A DNA stretch of 64,000 nucleotides from Amoebophrya sp. A120 (lineage: Eukaryota > Sar > Dinophyceae > Syndiniales > Amoebophryaceae): assembly GCA_905178155.1 (NCBI GenBank), contig CAJINV010000001.1, positions 8,879,642 through 8,943,641 on the forward strand, written 5' to 3'. Below, one piece after another: positions 45,274 through 56,200 of the stretch (its first letter is position 1; each line of letters opens with the position of its first letter). Under the pieces are notes generated by a model, which did not search any database, was not told where the DNA came from, and worked only from the letters and a program-made list of their open reading frames with translations. A program made the position numbers and the translations under genes.

Positions 45274-46410
45274 ATTTCAGTCACTTCCAGAAGACTGTCG
45301 ATCTTTTAGAGAGATCGACAACATTCTACGAGAATACCATGCACATGCTGCCGGTAACTTCAGATATTCACTTACGTTTGTACTCCTTTTAGACTTGCAC
45401 TTCGCTCTCATTTGATTCTGTATCTCGCCGACCTCTTCTAATCTATGTCAACAGTTTGCTACAGTGCAATCATCCCAGGAGGAGGAGGTAGCCAACAGCT
45501 GACGAAGGTTTTACCGCAGAAGATGTTCGTAGATATGTAAGAGCGAGGTACTTCAAGAGCAAAACCGTCCAAGATTGGAAATCACTCGGTGAATCCTTTT
45601 TTCTTATGTATTAGGAAGGATGCAAAACCGAAAAGTTAAAGTAGTCAAACACATAGAGCATTTTTCCCGGCAGATCGTTGCAATGCGGAAGGATTGCAGA
45701 TCGTCAATCGGAGATAAGCATATCCATGCAAAGATATTAAAGCAGATGAAGTTGCACTCCCTTATTTCTCCAGTTCAACTACGTCGTATCTCCGACCTAC
45801 CCTGTCGTCTACCTCCCCGTCCCCTGCGCTACCCGTAGTATAATACCTATCACCGATTATAGCCGCAAGACTAGAAAGTACTTTTCGAATTTTTCCAGTA
45901 GCTTGCGAAGCACGCAGAAAAAAGTCGCTCACCCAGTACAGTTGAAGACGCGAAGAAATTTTCGTACTTGATATTTCCCACTACGTCTTCTGCCTCATCA
46001 AAGTGAGTATCGTGAGTCCTCTCAAGGCCACATACATTTTTCATATTGTAGAATACCCTGTTTCTGGGGTACCCGGGAGCCGCATCCTCCCTCGCTGGGT
46101 ATAAGCGAATTCGCCCGTAAGGGTCCCGTCTCGGCGGAATGAAAAATAGAATAAGCGATGATCATGTAGTTTTTTGCCAAAGATAAAGATCAACTTCTAC
46201 TTCTAGTATGGATGGGCTACAAGCGACCTGTATGATGTTGTGACCGCTGTTGGGCCAGATGTGCTGCGTCCTTTGTACCTGTGACAAGTAGCGCAGTCTT
46301 GGCGTTCCTCTGTACACCTAGCACCGGGCCGGCGACCAACTTTTTGCTCCAAACAACAGAAGTGGCTGCTTCCCTTTATTGTCTGACCGCTGCCGCTGCG
46401 ACCGAAGAGA
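45274..46410. other. Intergenic, no gene recognised
   Basis: AT-rich spacer with one short GC-rich island (about 46055-46137). No tRNA or other RNA fold could be confirmed by eye. Confidence 0.5.
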
Positions 46411-48830
46411 ATGGCGTCCTCGCAAATCCAGTGTACAGTCTGCTTGGAGGACTTCGTGCGGGACCTGAACCCGCCGATGTCCTGCGTGCCCTGCGGGCAC
46501 GTGATTTGCGAACCCTGCTTGGCTAGCTGGCGTCGCTCCCTGCCCTACTTCAGCGACTTAACGTGCCCCATCTGCCGCGGTCGCGTGCGCGAGACCATGA
46601 TGAACCGCTCCCTAATGGACGTCCTGGAGGACCAAGCTTCCGGTCGTGGTTTACCCCGTGGACTGCCAGTCACGATGCCAGACGTGCATCTGCGGCCCGC
46701 GTCGCAGGGTGCATCTGCAGGTACTACATTACAATTGTCTGTACTGCTGACTCGCAAATATCTTCTCAGGCGCTTCGAAACGGTTTTTTTTTACGCTGGA
46801 TTGAAATAAGATGAAACAAGGAAAAGGCAACTTCAATTGTGCCATAAACATGATCTTTCCACGACAATGCCATTAATACGCAAAAAAATACACACACCAA
46901 AATTAAGAGAATGCGTGCCACCGCCGCGCTGCGCATGTGCTTTTCTGCCCCACAAACCACGCACGAACCGCAATCACACGCCACGTTGTATTTCCCACTG
47001 AGTCTTCTGCTCCTGCCTTTGCCTTCGCGCGACTCCGCCCGCACAATCAGAAACATTGTTTGCCTGCCGCGCAAAGCTTGCGAGAACAGAAATTAGCGGC
47101 CGCACGACTACGACGAGCTTGTGCGATTTTGAACAAAACATTTTGTCATCGTCGAGCAGACCGGCCACGCATACTTGATAAATGAACGAGCTACGCATAG
47201 AAAGAACATCTTTCCTCTCGTCACAGCCGACGGGAGCCCAGCAAGTGCAACTTTTGCGCCGCCGGGGCGAACCTCTTCTTCCACCGCCGCCACGGAAAGC
47301 GACACAGCGAATCCCGGCGGCAGTACGGCGAATGGCCGTCCCTCCACTTCGTCGACAGCGTCGACGCCGTCGGGAACTCGCAACACGCTGGTACAGCTGC
47401 CGGACGGGTCCTCCATTACGCTGAGCAACACGCTGCAGGGCCGAAAGCAAACGATGGCGCACGAGCTGCTGCCGGAGAAAAGCTGCGTTTGCTTTTACGT
47501 CATCGACAACTCAGGGAGCATGGGCCGCGACGACGGCAAGAAGTTCGAGACCGTTCTGGAAAAGAACGCCTGGAAACTGGTCAAGCGGGGCCACGGGTCC
47601 GTCACGAGGTGGGAGGAGGCCGCCGCCAAGTGCATGCAGATTGCGGTCTACAACTTGCGCCGCAAGATGCGCGCAAGCTACTACCTACTTAACCCGTCGA
47701 CGGCGCGCACGCAATGGATCGATGAGCTGGACCAGGTGTTGCTCGACGCCACGGATTGCAACCTCACCCGGCTGGAGGCGGAGCTCGCCGCACACTTCGC
47801 CGCGGGAGCAGCCGGAAGAACGACCACCACGTCCTCCGAACCGGCAGTCAGCAGACCGGGTGTGCAGCTGCTGCCGAACCTGTTGTGGCTCGTGACCTCG
47901 CCAGCTGGTGTGCGCACTTTGTGCGAGTGCCTCACCCGGAGCGGCAACGAGGAGTTCGGGCGGCGGCTGAACGTGCTGTACTTCAACCTGCTGTCGTCGG
48001 GGAGCATCCGCGGTTCCACCCCCCTGCACAGCATCACGCAGTACCTCAGCCGCGAACTGGAAACGATGACCCGCGAAATGAACCTGCGGCACGCGCTTCC
48101 CATCAACATGAACCTGATCACCGACGGGGAGCCGGATAACCGGATTCAGTTCGAGAACCAGTTGAAAAAATTGTGCAACGAGTTCCGCAGCTCGCTCGCG
48201 ATCATGCTCACGATCAACCTGTGTACCGACGACGACGACGTGGTCGACTACTACAACGAACTGGATAAGAAGCTGGGGAACGAAATCAACTCCCTCGACG
48301 TGCTGGATGACCTCGAGAGCGAGCAGAAGGAGGTTCTCAAGGCGGGGAACACGTTTGTGACGTACTGTGAGGAGCTTCACGTCTGCCGCATGGCCGGGTG
48401 CAACGCCGTGATTGCCGATTCCATCGACGAAGAAGAGTTGCAGGTGTTCCACGCCACGAAGTTAGCCCGGGAGCTTCTCGGCTTTTCCAGCTCCACGCTC
48501 GCGAAAGTTGGGTCGACAGTGGCGGCGGATCAAAGTTCATCTTCAGGTGGGGCTGTTAATGCCAATTCCTCTACAACTTCTCCGAGGACAACGACGGCCG
48601 CGGATCCCTCCGTCGCCTATCAATGTGGCGAAGATATTCCCTCGTGGTTCGACGACACAGAAGACTTTCTGCGGAAGCTAGAGCAGAACAACAGGAATGT
48701 CTACGACTTCTACTACAAGGCAAACAAACCGCTGGTGAATGTCGGTAAGGTGCGGAACAAAATCTGGTGGCACAAGCAGAAGGAAGGCGTATCCAAATTT
48801 TTCGGCGGGTTCTTTGGTTCCCGAAGATAG
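46411..48830 (+). CDS. RING finger-vWA domain protein, probable E3 ubiquitin ligase
   Basis: RING domains recruit ubiquitin-charged E2 enzymes; a vWA domain gives metal-dependent protein binding. Exons 46411-46720 and 47227-48830, phase-1 GT-AG (GTACTA to TCACAG); about 637 aa. The C3HC4 RING is complete at residues 8-55: C8, C11, C28, H30, C33, C36, C52, C55. A Ser/Thr/Gly-rich linker leads to a vWA domain whose MIDAS motif reads VIDNSGSMG (near residue 197), with a later LITDGEPDN (near 400) supplying a further MIDAS Asp. Plant RGLG proteins and relatives carry vWA first and RING last; here the order is reversed. The C-terminus is basic (KFFGGFFGSRR). The join rests on phase and splice consensus; if wrong, these would be two adjacent genes. 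Confidence 0.82.
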
Positions 48831-49678
48831 CATGGGGTCAGAGCGGAGAAGCGGCTTGTTCCCAATCGACCCACGCTACAGAAACTTAGCTCACGCACTG
48901 CAATAAAACACTGAGGTTTAGTTTCAGAACTACACACGTTGTAAAGAGCAATTGCTACTACCATTCCAGTTCTTGTTTCGTGACGAGCCAGCAGAGTGTC
49001 TGGACTGCAAACCTGCGACATGCAGGTTTTCAGAGGACGAATATCACAAGCAACATGAAACTCTCGCGGCGACCAGCAATACCGACGCCTTCCTAGGATT
49101 GCCGACGACTCCTCGGAGTTCTGAAAGATGTTGTTCAGTGTCGTGTTCGTCTTGCACAGCATGGGCCGTTGCTAGAAATTGAAATTGTCTAGTATGACAC
49201 AGGGAGGACCAGGATGGGAAGTATAGAGATTTCCAAAAGAACAAAGGTCAAAGAGATGGAGAGATGACATGATCATTCCTTGATGAGGATACGGGGGCCC
49301 ATTGTTGGATAAAAATGAAGATCGAATAAATACAGTGAGTGTGCGAGTGAGTACTATGATAACGAGCGTGATGGTGATAATATTATTTAATAACCTCAGG
49401 CGCCGGTAGTTGAGCAAGCTATCGGAGCGAAGATGGCACCTTCTGGAGCCACGCCCTGCTGCTCAAGATACCTTCCGCACTCTCATCTGGTTTTGAGACC
49501 GGCGCTGCAGGTGTGTATCCCTCCTGTGTCACGAGGTAGGCAGCTGCACCGTCCGGAAGCTCTGGTGCACCTGCGCCATCGTTTGCGACGAGACCGCGCA
49601 TTCGGAAAAGAACAGCGTCCTGGCGACTGTTCGTCCACAAGAACGCCGTAAGTGTCGCATCACGACAGTCAGTAGTAG
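48831..49678. other. Intergenic; possible small exons
   Basis: A Cys-rich frame (about 48970-49182) and two overlapping frames on opposite strands at 49410-49650 look mildly protein-like and have plausible splice sites. No consistent gene model could be built. Confidence 0.3.
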
Positions 49679-52600
49679 ATGGTATACATCTACATGACGT
49701 CTGTCTGGAGGGCAGCCTTTCTCCTCGTACGGGTGGCAGCTGAGGCTGTTCCGGGGCCGGGAGTACCAGGTCATGCTGCGCCAGTCATCGAAGATGGAGA
49801 TGCTCGCGGCCCCACGACCTCCGCAGGAAGCGGACCCCTATTGCTGGGGCAAGAAGATTCGCCGACCACAGGAGCGGAGATTCAGCCCGAAGACGCCGAC
49901 CACATAGGAGCATTGATGCCAACATCAGTCACAATGAGCCGTGGTACCACCACGGCGTCGACGTCGCAACTGCTGCAAACCGCCTCCACCGAAGTGACAT
50001 TTGACGGCCAAGCTGTTGGTGAGTTGCGTGTCGATCCGCCTGTGGCAGACGAGAACAAGATGAATCTACCCGACGTTTATTCTGATCAACCCACGACAAC
50101 ATCGTCGTCGTCGTACCTACTCTTAGTGCCCCCGAACGTCACACGCCTGGAATTACAAGATGCGAGCACGGACTTTGACGGAGAGGACCTCGAAGACGGT
50201 GAAGATCTCGACCCTTTCATCTCGTTTTTGCAGTCCGATGAAAAGACGAAGACTACAAGCGAGCGGCGGTGGTTCTCCGAGGCGCTAGGGCAGCTGAAGG
50301 AGGAGGAAACCGACGATGACGACGACAACGATCCGCTATTCAACTTCGACAACGACGTGGAACTGGTAAATCATGCCAACCTGAACGAAGAGCACGAAAA
50401 GTTCAATGACCGCACAGACGAAACGGAAACGGAAAATGATCACGAAAGCTTGCTAGAAGTTGTCAAACGCCGAAAAAGAAAAATGCAGCATCGCGGCGGC
50501 GGGTCGTGGGTTGTTGATGACGAGTCAGCTCCGTTTGAACGGATATCAAAAAAAGGACAGACGGTAGAATTGCGGGACGTGCTGCAGAGGGCCACGAAAG
50601 GTCGCCAGGGAGCGTTCTGGAACAAGCTTCTTGACAGGGTGGAAGTCAAGGCGCAACTACCCAACGGGGCACCGCCAGCTCTCGGCGAAACAAAGGTCTC
50701 TGTCTCTCGACCGACGGGAACCGTGGACTATTGCCGGCCAAGACTTCTGCACGAGAAATTGGTATTCCGGGGAAAAGATGAAATTGCACCCGATCAGCGC
50801 GCGCCCTTTGGACTGGCGGCAACCGCAAGAGCACTGTCCAAAGGCTTCTCCAAGTTGAACCCCCTAGCGAACGGCCTGGTCTGTGACTCGAAACTTGCTG
50901 GGGTGTCGTGCGCAAACGCCGACCTGAAAATCACAAAAGAAGTCGACTTGCAGACGAAGAAATACATATCTAGTTGGAAGTACCACCACACCGACGCGAC
51001 GCTGGCGGAAGACCTCACCCGGCGGGATCTGCTGGGCAATCCGCAAGTCCAAAAAGTGAGCGCCTGCGACAACCCCCCGCTGATCACAAAGAATGAGAAC
51101 AACGGCGGTGCAGGTGCTGGGAACGAACGCTGTTGCACACAGGTAACCACTTACCGGGTGGGCCTCCTGACGCGGAATAGTAAGGCCGTCGACTGGACCT
51201 GGGTTCAGCACGTCGCCCCGGCGCTCTTTGACAACCAGCAGGTGGGCACGAACCGGGTCAGCATTGCGCACTTTTTCCAGCGCCTAGAAAAGCTGAACGA
51301 CATGACCTCCCCTGGAGGGAAGCAGAAGCACGCACTCGCGGTGGATCGACTCGTTGCCAACTTCGGAAGTCAATTTCATCGCTTCGGGAAGGCGTTTGTG
51401 AAGTGGATGAAAAATGTCGCAAAAGGAAGCGAGTTGAACGATCTCCGGTCTCTGTTTGTGGAACTCACCGACAATGAAGATGATCCGGACGAAACCGAGG
51501 ACTCTGCCTTCGTTTTTAGCGGCCAAGGGAGACGCGCTTCGTCCAACAGCGCCGACGATAAACTTTGGAACGAGTTCATAAGTGCGAAGAAAATGGACAA
51601 ACGTCATCAAGATGAACAAGGTGCTGACGACTTGCACTTCTCGGTACCAGCTGGACGCCCGCCGCTGCCTAGCGGTAGCGCTGCGGCTGGGGAGCCGCGC
51701 GAGGAGGAGGACAATGAACCGAAAAAACCCGGAACGCCAACAAAACCTTCTGTTAGCAGGGGTAAAAGGGACAAACCGCGAAGCAGCAGGGAAATCAGGC
51801 GGACCCGGAAGAAAAAACGCGAGAAAGAGCTTTCAGTCAGAAAGCCTTTCTCGCGCAAAAACCAACGAGAAAGAGCTTTCATTCAGAAAGTCTTCAGTCC
51901 ACTGTCGCTCCTTCAGAACATGCAAATCATGCGCCGCCAGGTGCACACATCTCCGCGTAGTACGCCGGGGCTCGAGAAGCTTACAAACGGACTTGGCGGC
52001 ATCCTGCATGAACAGTTCCAATATCATGCTGACCAAAATCACGCTTCCGACAATGAAGTTGCGGGGCGTTGCCGTCTTGCACACGAGTTTGTGAGCCCAT
52101 GCCCACACCAATTCGCAGAACGTATCGCCAAACGTGTTGGCTTGAAACCGACAACGGTCATCGCTTCCTGCCGTGCGCCGAAGTGCTGGTGGCAGAGCAG
52201 AGCGTCTCCAAACCACCACCTGGAGGCCGAGGTTTCGCTGGAGGACTGCAGCCGGCACAAGAATCACCTCGACTGTGAACAGACGGACTGCTGTGCCTGG
52301 AGTAAAACAGAGGCGAGTATGGCAACCGCGGAAAGCTTTGGCAACGTGCGTGACCGGACCGGACTCCTTTCCGCCGGACTCGCATCTCCTACCTCTTTGG
52401 TGCCTCGCGTGTGGCGCGACGTATGGAAGGTTCTAAACCAGAGCCCGCCGGCGCGAGAAAAAGGGGAAGGGGTCCTGCGGCAGTACTGGCGTGAGGAGCT
52501 GCGGGGCAGGCGCGAGGTGCGAAACTGCCTGGTGCGACGTGCGCACGAATCGACACAGCTTGTGACGCCGCTGACGTTCTTCAAGACGGAAAATGATGAC

Positions 52601-53071
52601 CCGGGGGCAGCAGCACCAAGAACCCAGTGGGAATTCTGGCACTCGGTGTATTTCCGTTTGGTGGCCTACAAGGGGCGAAAGTGCTTCGTCGTGGGGCGCG
52701 GAGGAGGCACGAACACGCTGCAGTTGAAGTGTCCCTCTGATTACACACTACAGGGCGAAACCCGTACCATCGGTGGCAAGCGCAAGCCAAAAACGCTGCA
52801 TGCGGAATGGGATGCGCAGATCTTTTTCGAGGCTTTGCCTACCGAGCTGGCTCCGTGGCGCCTCGCCTACACCCTGCGCAGCTGCGGCGAGGCTGCACAG
52901 GCCTGGTTAGACTTGGCCTGGCTGATACAGGAACTCCTGGTGCCGTCGCCGCAGAAGGCGGCCAGCTCCAACGTACGCAAGGAGACCTGGCTGGCCGCGG
53001 TAGCATTGGTCAATGCATTGGAAATATCCCAAGAAAAAAAGTGCTACAGTTACACATTTCATGCGGTCTAA
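49679..53071 (+). CDS. Large putative secreted protein, unknown family
   Basis: Single-exon frame of 1130 aa. ATGs at 49679 and 49694 both precede a hydrophobic stretch (VWRAAFLLVRVAAEAVPG), so a signal peptide is likely. Residues ~30-270 are acidic and Ser/Thr-rich. The middle (~340-640) looks globular with a few cysteines (CDNPPL, ERCCTQV). Next is a strongly basic region (about 690-740) containing an imperfect tandem duplication of KELSVRKPFSR / RAFIQKVFSP. The C-terminal third has a Cys/Trp cluster (CRAPKCWWQ, DCSRHKNHLDCEQTDCCAW). No domain was recognised. Size, export signal and patchwork composition suggest a secreted or surface protein; effector function would be speculation. Confidence 0.7.
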   Translation: MVYIYMTSVWRAAFLLVRVAAEAVPGPGVPGHAAPVIEDGDARGPTTSAGSGPLLLGQEDSPTTGAEIQPEDADHIGALMPTSVTMSRGTTTASTSQLLQTASTEVTFDGQAVGELRVDPPVADENKMNLPDVYSDQPTTTSSSSYLLLVPPNVTRLELQDASTDFDGEDLEDGEDLDPFISFLQSDEKTKTTSERRWFSEALGQLKEEETDDDDDNDPLFNFDNDVELVNHANLNEEHEKFNDRTDETETENDHESLLEVVKRRKRKMQHRGGGSWVVDDESAPFERISKKGQTVELRDVLQRATKGRQGAFWNKLLDRVEVKAQLPNGAPPALGETKVSVSRPTGTVDYCRPRLLHEKLVFRGKDEIAPDQRAPFGLAATARALSKGFSKLNPLANGLVCDSKLAGVSCANADLKITKEVDLQTKKYISSWKYHHTDATLAEDLTRRDLLGNPQVQKVSACDNPPLITKNENNGGAGAGNERCCTQVTTYRVGLLTRNSKAVDWTWVQHVAPALFDNQQVGTNRVSIAHFFQRLEKLNDMTSPGGKQKHALAVDRLVANFGSQFHRFGKAFVKWMKNVAKGSELNDLRSLFVELTDNEDDPDETEDSAFVFSGQGRRASSNSADDKLWNEFISAKKMDKRHQDEQGADDLHFSVPAGRPPLPSGSAAAGEPREEEDNEPKKPGTPTKPSVSRGKRDKPRSSREIRRTRKKKREKELSVRKPFSRKNQRERAFIQKVFSPLSLLQNMQIMRRQVHTSPRSTPGLEKLTNGLGGILHEQFQYHADQNHASDNEVAGRCRLAHEFVSPCPHQFAERIAKRVGLKPTTVIASCRAPKCWWQSRASPNHHLEAEVSLEDCSRHKNHLDCEQTDCCAWSKTEASMATAESFGNVRDRTGLLSAGLASPTSLVPRVWRDVWKVLNQSPPAREKGEGVLRQYWREELRGRREVRNCLVRRAHESTQLVTPLTFFKTENDDPGAAAPRTQWEFWHSVYFRLVAYKGRKCFVVGRGGGTNTLQLKCPSDYTLQGETRTIGGKRKPKTLHAEWDAQIFFEALPTELAPWRLAYTLRSCGEAAQAWLDLAWLIQELLVPSPQKAASSNVRKETWLAAVALVNALEISQEKKCYSYTFHAV

Positions 53072-53288
53072 ATTCAGCTTTAGCAACACAAACTTTCTCT
53101 AAACGACGACAGAAAAAACTTGCAACGCACCTGCAGAAATCATTTATGGTGGAATAAAGCACGTACGAATGGACTACGAAATTAGGCTCCTGAGAAGCAT
53201 GTCCAGCGGCATGACGTCTTGCTTGTCCCGTAACCCAATTTGTCGCTGTAGTAGTGTTTTATTTTCATAGCGAACGGATGCCAGCGCC

Positions 53289-56200
53289 ATGGTCTTTTAT
53301 ATGGATCAGTTGCGTGAAGCAGCGTCGCTGTTCCAGGGGTCGTTGATGTATTACGTTGCCGCCACCTTCTCCCACGTCGATCTTCCGCTTTATGGCCTCA
53401 ACACCGGTGCTGCGGGCCAGCAGAGCAGTTCCATGTTGGAAACGCAAGAACGGAATCGACACGGCCGCGCGTCTGGCGAAGACGCAGGGTCGTCGGCTAT
53501 ACAGAGCTCCGTGAATACAGGCAGCCACACGACGGCTGGAGGCGAGACGCCTTTCTTTGGCGTGGTTGATGGCGAAGGAAACCCCAGTGCCCTGGTGCTT
53601 TTCCTGGACTACCTTGCTCAACATTCGGACCCTGACGTCAGAGGAGAGAGGTCCTGGATCGAGATTCTTGATCAAATCAAAAAGCTCACCGACGACCGCG
53701 AAAGTTTTGAGCGAGTACGAAAATACCTGCGCGACAAACAAGGAAACACGCACGTGCGCAGCCCCGCAACGATCGCGGACGGGTTCTCGCCGTTCTTGTT
53801 GCGGTCCGGCCGGATGTATGCACTGTGTGGAGACCATATCCCACAAAAAAACGCAGTCACCGATGAAAATGCGACAGGCTCGCTTCTATCGTAAAGTGAG
53901 CAATTATATCCATCGCGTATTCTGCAGTCATGATATCCATCTGCAGTCGTCCCGCGAAAGCAACAATCAAACAAGAGAGATCCGTTTCATTTCTGTTTGT
54001 CTGAATAAAGGTAAAGCAGCGCGCTCGAATATATAGGGTGGAGAAGAGCTCGCAGTGTCCGTAGGTATGTTGAGAAAGCAAGAGCACTGTCTTCATTTTC
54101 TTTTTTGATACAGCGCGCCCGCGCTCAGTTCCAAACGCACCGGGAGCAGGACGATCAGAAGAGTCACAAGAAGCGAAGCGATGATGCAGCAGATGAAGAA
54201 GAGTCAACATCGACAAATCTACTAGCGAAAGCGGACACTTGGGCAAATACGGTTTTGGGCTACAAGCAAATACAACAGAGCCTGAAAAAGGTACTGTGGG
54301 GGGTGTGGACCCTTGTGGGTAAGGTTGTCTGGTCGGATTCTCGCGTGACACTAAGTCTGCTGATAAAAGCGCTCTTTTGTTCTTTCCGAGGCATGCTCGG
54401 GTGGGTTTCGCCCTTTCCGCTCTTCGGGTTGGTTCGTCAGGAGAGAAAGTACAGCAAAGGGTGGGGTATAGACGACTCCTGCGACATGATTCTGCAAGAG
54501 TGGTTATCAACTGCAAAAATGTCTGGGTCTGGAAGAGTCGGGTCTTGTCATGCGCATTTTGCATGACCCGTGAGATCTGTGATGCTGGTGCTAGCATCAC
54601 AGATTTTTTGAGAGCTCCTTGATGCTAAACACGCACGAGAAATGCCCTCTCCGGGTGCCAAGAACTGACTCCTCTTGCTGCTCATGCAAGACAGATATTT
54701 TTAGAATCCGCAGACAGCGATTACAAGTGTCATTCTTCCAGACCCAGACATATTTGCAATCCATAGTGGTGGGCCCGGCTCCACATGCTGTTCACCTCCG
54801 TCAACGCCGCTATCTTAGTTTATCAAATGCAAAAATGTCTGGGTCTGGAAGGTTGGAAGACTTGTCATGCAGGTCTTCCATGACACGTGAGGTCTGTCAT
54901 AGTACATGACCCAGCATGACAGATTCTGTCTCACCTCTATCAGGCCTCGTCTGCATGAGAAACTTCCTTTCAACTTGGTCAAAAGTGGACAGCTTTTGGC
55001 ATTCATGCAACACAGATTTTTGCACGATTCAGAATTAGCATTACAGGTCGCAACCTTCCAGACCCAGACACTTTTGCAATGCATATAGTTCCGGTACTTG
55101 CGATCTTGCCCATGCAAGCTTTGTTCAAAGGGATGCTAGTGGAGTTGCCTCATATGCTCAACAAGGCGTCCGGCGACACTCTGGGCCTCCTCGACCTGAA
55201 CCAAATTGGGGAAAAGGTCGGCACTGCCTTCGGCGACCCGGGGGTAGTAATTGTGGATTTCTGCAACATGGTCTTCCACGCGGCGACTCTTCCCGTTGGC
55301 GGCTTTTCGATAGCGGCCCCCGACATCGTGTGCAAATTCCTTCACAAAGTGTTTTCCCAGTTCCTCCTTATGGTCGCAATCCACTACGGCATGGTGCTCG
55401 CGGGCAGCACCGACAATGTGTTGCACGAGATCGAGGACGTGCTTGCCGTTTGCGCGCGCTACAAGGCAAAGGCTGATCAGCAAATGGCCCGGTCGCGGAC
55501 GCAACTTGAGTACAACCACGGAGCTTTCGCGGCGGCCTTTTTCGTCATGGAAGCGGCTGCGCACGTCTTTGGCTTCATCATGAATCACTTTTTGGTAGGC
55601 GCGATTCCCGACACGATCTTCGGCGCGATCTACCTGGGGCTAATGATCCCGAATCTCGCCTGCGTTCTGAACCCCTTTATCTTCTGGCGCGTGCAACAGA
55701 AAGTGAACGCTAAATTTTACGAGGACGAAGAAGGCGACTACCTGCAGAGCGTCACGCTCGGTTCTCGTAGTAGCAGGCTTGCCGAGGAGCTCCTCCAGGA
55801 CGCAAGTCTGGCGATGCACGCCCCCGGGCGGCTCAGGGGGTTGGAAACGCTCTTTTTCGCGAACCCCGACAAGGGCGAGACCTGTTTTCCCCGCACGCCA
55901 AGAAAAGGCCCGGGGGAAGACCTGGTCTGCTTTCAGCGCCGCAAGCTCCGCAACGTCGTTCATTCCGGACAAAACTCCCTCGTATGGACTTGAAAAAATC
56001 ATTGTTGTTGATGTCGATTTGTGTTGCATCGAAAAAACTTGATATTCCCAAATCTGATGTCGATGAAGAAAAAAATCTGTGAAGCTGGAATAGATACACT
56101 TTGATGTCAACTTTGCCTCGGCTCTGGCTCAACCTCAACAGCTTTAATTTCGTTATTGCTTAGCCGCGACACAAAGTACGACTGACCGACAGCCGATTTA

